A stretch of DNA of 9,290 nt from Barnesiella sp. (GTDB taxonomy: Bacteria > Bacteroidota > Bacteroidia > Bacteroidales > Muribaculaceae), in assembly GCA_014801065.1 (NCBI GenBank), contig JAAVEX010000087.1, positions 1 to 9,290 on the forward strand, given 5' to 3'. Each line of letters opens with the position of its first letter. Position 1 is the stretch's first letter. Below are positions 6,312-9,290 of this stretch, piece after piece. The notes beneath the pieces were generated by a model that was given only the letters and a program-made list of their open reading frames with translations, was not told where the DNA came from and did not search any database. The position numbers and the translations under genes are program-made.

Positions 6312-8426
6312 ATGGATTTTAAGCTATCATCTAAATATAGTCCTACCGGCGACCAACCACAAGCCATCGAAGCCCTCTCACAGGGGATAATCGATGGCCT
6401 GCCGGCTCAGACACTTCTCGGGGTGACCGGCTCGGGCAAAACGTTTACCATGGCCAATGTGATCCAGCAGGTCAAGAAACCTACACTTATACTGAGCCAC
6501 AATAAAACTCTCGCCGCACAGCTTTACAGCGAGTTTAAAAACTTCTTCCCGGAAAACTCCGTGCAATATTTCGTGTCGTATTACGATTATTATCAGCCGG
6601 AGGCATATATCCCGTCGGTCGACAAATATATCGAAAAAGATCTTATGATCAATGACGAGATCGACAAGCTGCGCCTTGCCACCACTTCTGCTCTGCTCTC
6701 CGGACGCAAGGATGTGATCGTGGTTAGCTCAGTGTCGTGTCTCTACGGCATGGGAAATCCGGAAGATTTCAACAGTAGCGTGATCGACATTCGCGTTGGG
6801 CAGAAAATCACCCGCAATGCTTTTCTGCGCGAACTCGTCAACGGCCTATATTCCCGAAATGAAGTAAACCTCAGTCGAGGGACTTTCAGAGTCAAAGGTG
6901 ACACGGTCGATATCCGTCTCGCCTACGAAGAAATAATAGTTCGGGTGGTGTTCTGGGGCGATGAGATCGAATCGATCACCACACTCTATCCCGACGATTA
7001 TGTGACACTCGGTCAGCTTGACGGTTTCAAGATATTCCCTGCCAACATCTTCGTCACATCTCCAATGAGAATGGCTTCAGGATTGGCCCAGATCGAACTT
7101 GATCTTGGCGAACAGGTGGGATTTTTCCAGAAAGAAGACCGTCTGCTTGAGGCTCAGCGACTTCAGGAGCGAGTGAGCTACGATATCGAAATGATGCGCG
7201 AAGTGGGCCACTGCTCAGGAATCGAAAACTACAGCCGATATTTCGATGGCCGCAAACCCGGTATGCGCCCATTCTGCCTGCTTGACTATTTCCCTTCCGA
7301 CTTCCTGACCATCATCGACGAAAGCCATGTGACAATCCCTCAGGTAAGAGCGATGTATGGCGGCGACCTTTCCCGCAAAATGAACCTGGTGGAATACGGC
7401 TTCCGCCTGCCGGCTGCTCTCGACAACCGCCCGCTGAAATTTGAAGAATTTGAGAGTCTGACTCCGCAAGTGATGTATGTAAGCGCCACCCCGGCCGACT
7501 ACGAGCTGCAACGCAGCGAAGGCGTAGTGGTCGAACAGATCATACGCCCCACCGGTCTGCTCGACCCCATAATCGAGGTGCGTCCTACCATCAACCAGAT
7601 CGACGATCTGATCGACGAAATTGCAAACCGCACCGAAAAAGGCGAACGAACCCTCGTCACCACTCTCACCAAACGAATGGCCGAAGAGCTCAACGACTAT
7701 CTGTTGCGTCTGAAAATCAAAGCGGCATATATTCATAGCGATGTCGACACGCTTGATCGAATACGAATCCTCGACGATCTTCGTTCGGGAGTCTACGATG
7801 TGTTGATCGGAGTCAACCTTCTGCGTGAAGGCCTCGACCTGCCGGAAGTGTCGCTCGTAGCAATCCTCGATGCCGACAAAGAAGGATTCTTGCGCTCACA
7901 CCGCTCGCTCACCCAGACCGTTGGGCGTGCGGCCCGAAACCTCAACGGTACCGTGATCATGTATGCCGATAAAATTACCGACTCGATGCGTCAGACCATT
8001 GACGAGACTGAGCGCCGCCGATCTCTGCAGCTCGCCTACAACGAGCAGCACGGAATCACCCCGCAGGCCATTGTCAAAGCACGCAATCGCATAATCGGCA
8101 TCGACAAAGAGTCGGCCGCCGACACCGATGCGTCCAAACCGGCAGCCTCAACTTCCTCACGCTCTTCCCGCAACAATCGGTCGACATCGAAGTCGACGCG
8201 CGAAACCACTCGCCACACCATCTACGAACAAGAATTCTCCACATCGGTCGATATTGCTGCCGATCCCGTTATCCCCTATATGTCGAAAGAGGAATTGCAA
8301 CGCAACATCGAGCGCCGCCGGCTTGAAATGGTCGATGCAGCCAAACGAATGGACTTCATGGAGGCCGCACGTCTGCGCGACGAAGTGATCAAACTTGAAG
8401 AGATGCTCACTGACAAAACAGATTGA
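6312..8426 (+). CDS. uvrB: UvrABC system protein B (excinuclease subunit)
   Basis: Damage-verifying helicase-like subunit of nucleotide excision repair, which receives DNA from UvrA and recruits UvrC. The chosen ATG gives 704 residues; a TTG three codons upstream lies inside the -7 box and is unlikely. Residues 5-20 are the conserved start ([15 protein letters not shown]). Walker A GVTGSGKT is at 37-44, the damage-sensing beta-hairpin [12 protein letters not shown] is at 90-101, the DESH helicase motif follows in the first half, and [17 protein letters not shown] and QTVGRAARN mark the second helicase domain. The C-terminal UVR domain, which contacts UvrC, covers about 657-700. Between them residues about 599-656 form a linker rich in Ser, Thr and Arg, which explains the length above the 673 residues of E. 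coli UvrB. ygiQ follows one base later. Confidence 0.98.
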   Translation: MDFKLSSKYSPTGDQPQAIEALSQGIIDGLPAQTLLGVTGSGKTFTMANVIQQVKKPTLILSHNKTLAAQLYSEFKNFFPENSVQYFVSYYDYYQPEAYIPSVDKYIEKDLMINDEIDKLRLATTSALLSGRKDVIVVSSVSCLYGMGNPEDFNSSVIDIRVGQKITRNAFLRELVNGLYSRNEVNLSRGTFRVKGDTVDIRLAYEEIIVRVVFWGDEIESITTLYPDDYVTLGQLDGFKIFPANIFVTSPMRMASGLAQIELDLGEQVGFFQKEDRLLEAQRLQERVSYDIEMMREVGHCSGIENYSRYFDGRKPGMRPFCLLDYFPSDFLTIIDESHVTIPQVRAMYGGDLSRKMNLVEYGFRLPAALDNRPLKFEEFESLTPQVMYVSATPADYELQRSEGVVVEQIIRPTGLLDPIIEVRPTINQIDDLIDEIANRTEKGERTLVTTLTKRMAEELNDYLLRLKIKAAYIHSDVDTLDRIRILDDLRSGVYDVLIGVNLLREGLDLPEVSLVAILDADKEGFLRSHRSLTQTVGRAARNLNGTVIMYADKITDSMRQTIDETERRRSLQLAYNEQHGITPQAIVKARNRIIGIDKESAADTDASKPAASTSSRSSRNNRSTSKSTRETTRHTIYEQEFSTSVDIAADPVIPYMSKEELQRNIERRRLEMVDAAKRMDFMEAARLRDEVIKLEEMLTDKTD

Positions 8427-8427
8427 T

Positions 8428-9290
8428 ATGCCGACCGACAAACAGACTATCAACACCCGCACAAGCGATCCGCGCACGGATCTGAAGCTCTATCTCCCCA
8501 CCTCGGTCAAGGAGATGAAGCTGCTCGGATGGGACTATGTGGATGTGGTGATATTTTCAGGCGATGCCTACGTGGACCATCCATCGTTTGGAGCGGCCGT
8601 GATCGGTCGCACACTCCAGGCTGCCGGCTATCGGGTGGCCATAGTGCCTCAACCCAATTGGCAGGACGACCTGCGCGATTTCCGTAAATTCGGAGCGCCC
8701 AGACTATTCTTCGGCATTTCAGCGGGAGCCATGGACTCGATGGTCAACCACTACACCGCCGCACGTCGTCGACGCTCTGATGACGCCTACACTCCGGGAG
8801 GCCGCCACGGAGCACGTCCTGATTATCCCACCATTGTCTACAGCGAAATACTGCGTCGGCTCTTCCCCGACACGCCGATAGTGATCGGTGCGATAGAAGC
8901 TTCGCTTCGCCGCCTGTCGCACTACGACTATTGGCAAGACCGCCTGCGCCCCTCAATACTCACCGAAACGCCGGCCGACATCCTAATCTACGGCATGGGC
9001 GAGAAACCGATCGTGGAAATTGCACGCCGCCTTGAAGCAGGCGAAAGTATAAGCAATCTGACCGACCTGAAACAAACAGCCGTAGTGCTCCCGGCAGAGA
9101 GCGAACCGGCCGAAAACGACAGCTCAAACATCATCCTGAACAGCTTCGAGCAGTGTCTTAAAAACAAGCGGGCCCAGGCTGAGAATTTCAAACACATCGA
9201 GCAGCAGAGTAACCGCTTTGAAGGTGCAACCCTCTGGCAACGTCATGGCAACCAAACAGTGAAAGTCAACCCGATGCTTCCGCCTATGAC
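8428..9290 (+). CDS. YgiQ-family radical SAM protein, N-terminal part
   Basis: Open to the right edge of the window: 287 complete codons with no stop. The start ATG is one base after the uvrB stop (TGA-T-ATG), which implies a shared transcript and translational coupling. The N-terminal region matches the YgiQ family: LPTSVKEMKLLGWD at about 23-36, GDAYVDHPSFG at 45-55, LFFGISAGAMDSMVNHYT, DAYTPGGRHGARPDYPTIVY, IVIGAIEASLRRLSHYDYW and ILIYGMGE. The final residues, VNPMLPPM, correspond to the segment that precedes the radical SAM core, so the CxxxCxxC cluster should lie just beyond the window and could not be checked. The biochemical role of YgiQ is not firmly established; an Fe-S/SAM modification enzyme is inferred from the family. 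Confidence 0.93.
   Translation, partial: MPTDKQTINTRTSDPRTDLKLYLPTSVKEMKLLGWDYVDVVIFSGDAYVDHPSFGAAVIGRTLQAAGYRVAIVPQPNWQDDLRDFRKFGAPRLFFGISAGAMDSMVNHYTAARRRRSDDAYTPGGRHGARPDYPTIVYSEILRRLFPDTPIVIGAIEASLRRLSHYDYWQDRLRPSILTETPADILIYGMGEKPIVEIARRLEAGESISNLTDLKQTAVVLPAESEPAENDSSNIILNSFEQCLKNKRAQAENFKHIEQQSNRFEGATLWQRHGNQTVKVNPMLPPM

Noticed and set aside
7215..7736. 173-codon minus-strand open frame opposite uvrB
   Set aside because: It mirrors conserved uvrB helicase codons and has no promoter or recognisable product.

Overview
The window looks like a stretch of core chromosome from a gut member of Bacteroidales. The Muribaculaceae/Bacteroides neighbourhood is the best guess, by inference rather than by search. 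The reasons are exact Bacteroidota-type -7 boxes (TAnnTTTG) upstream of several genes, no obvious Shine-Dalgarno sequences, an alaS gene divergent from a short MerR-type regulator, and a large secreted protein with a PCMD-like/calycin-like architecture and a type IX secretion-like tail.

Layout: bases 1-440 hold no convincing gene. They contain a degenerate tandem array of four 51-52 bp units, each carrying the same imperfect hairpin (about 42-232), then three more inverted repeats, the last of which is a good terminator for alaS. alaS (441-3062, minus strand) encodes a full-length alanyl-tRNA synthetase with all catalytic and editing landmarks. It shares a compact intergenic region of 90 bases with a divergent 111-residue MerR-family regulator (3153-3488, plus). 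The two promoters there are superimposed on one near-perfect inverted repeat. Next come a 544-residue exported protein (3656-5290), a strong terminator, and an SDR oxidoreductase that closely resembles E. coli 7-alpha-hydroxysteroid dehydrogenase (5431-6207). The right end is uvrB (6312-8426) followed one base later by a YgiQ-family radical SAM gene that runs off the window (8428-9290).

How the genes work together: alaS (translation), uvrB (nucleotide excision repair) and ygiQ (probable radical SAM RNA- or protein-modifying enzyme) are housekeeping. The exported protein and the bile-acid dehydrogenase suit life in a bile-exposed, glycan-rich gut. Apart from the alaS/merR divergent pair and the uvrB-ygiQ operon the genes look independently transcribed. 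I found no mobile element, CRISPR array, RNA gene or defence system. The most unusual parts are non-coding: the hairpin array at the left end and the mirrored alaS/merR promoter.
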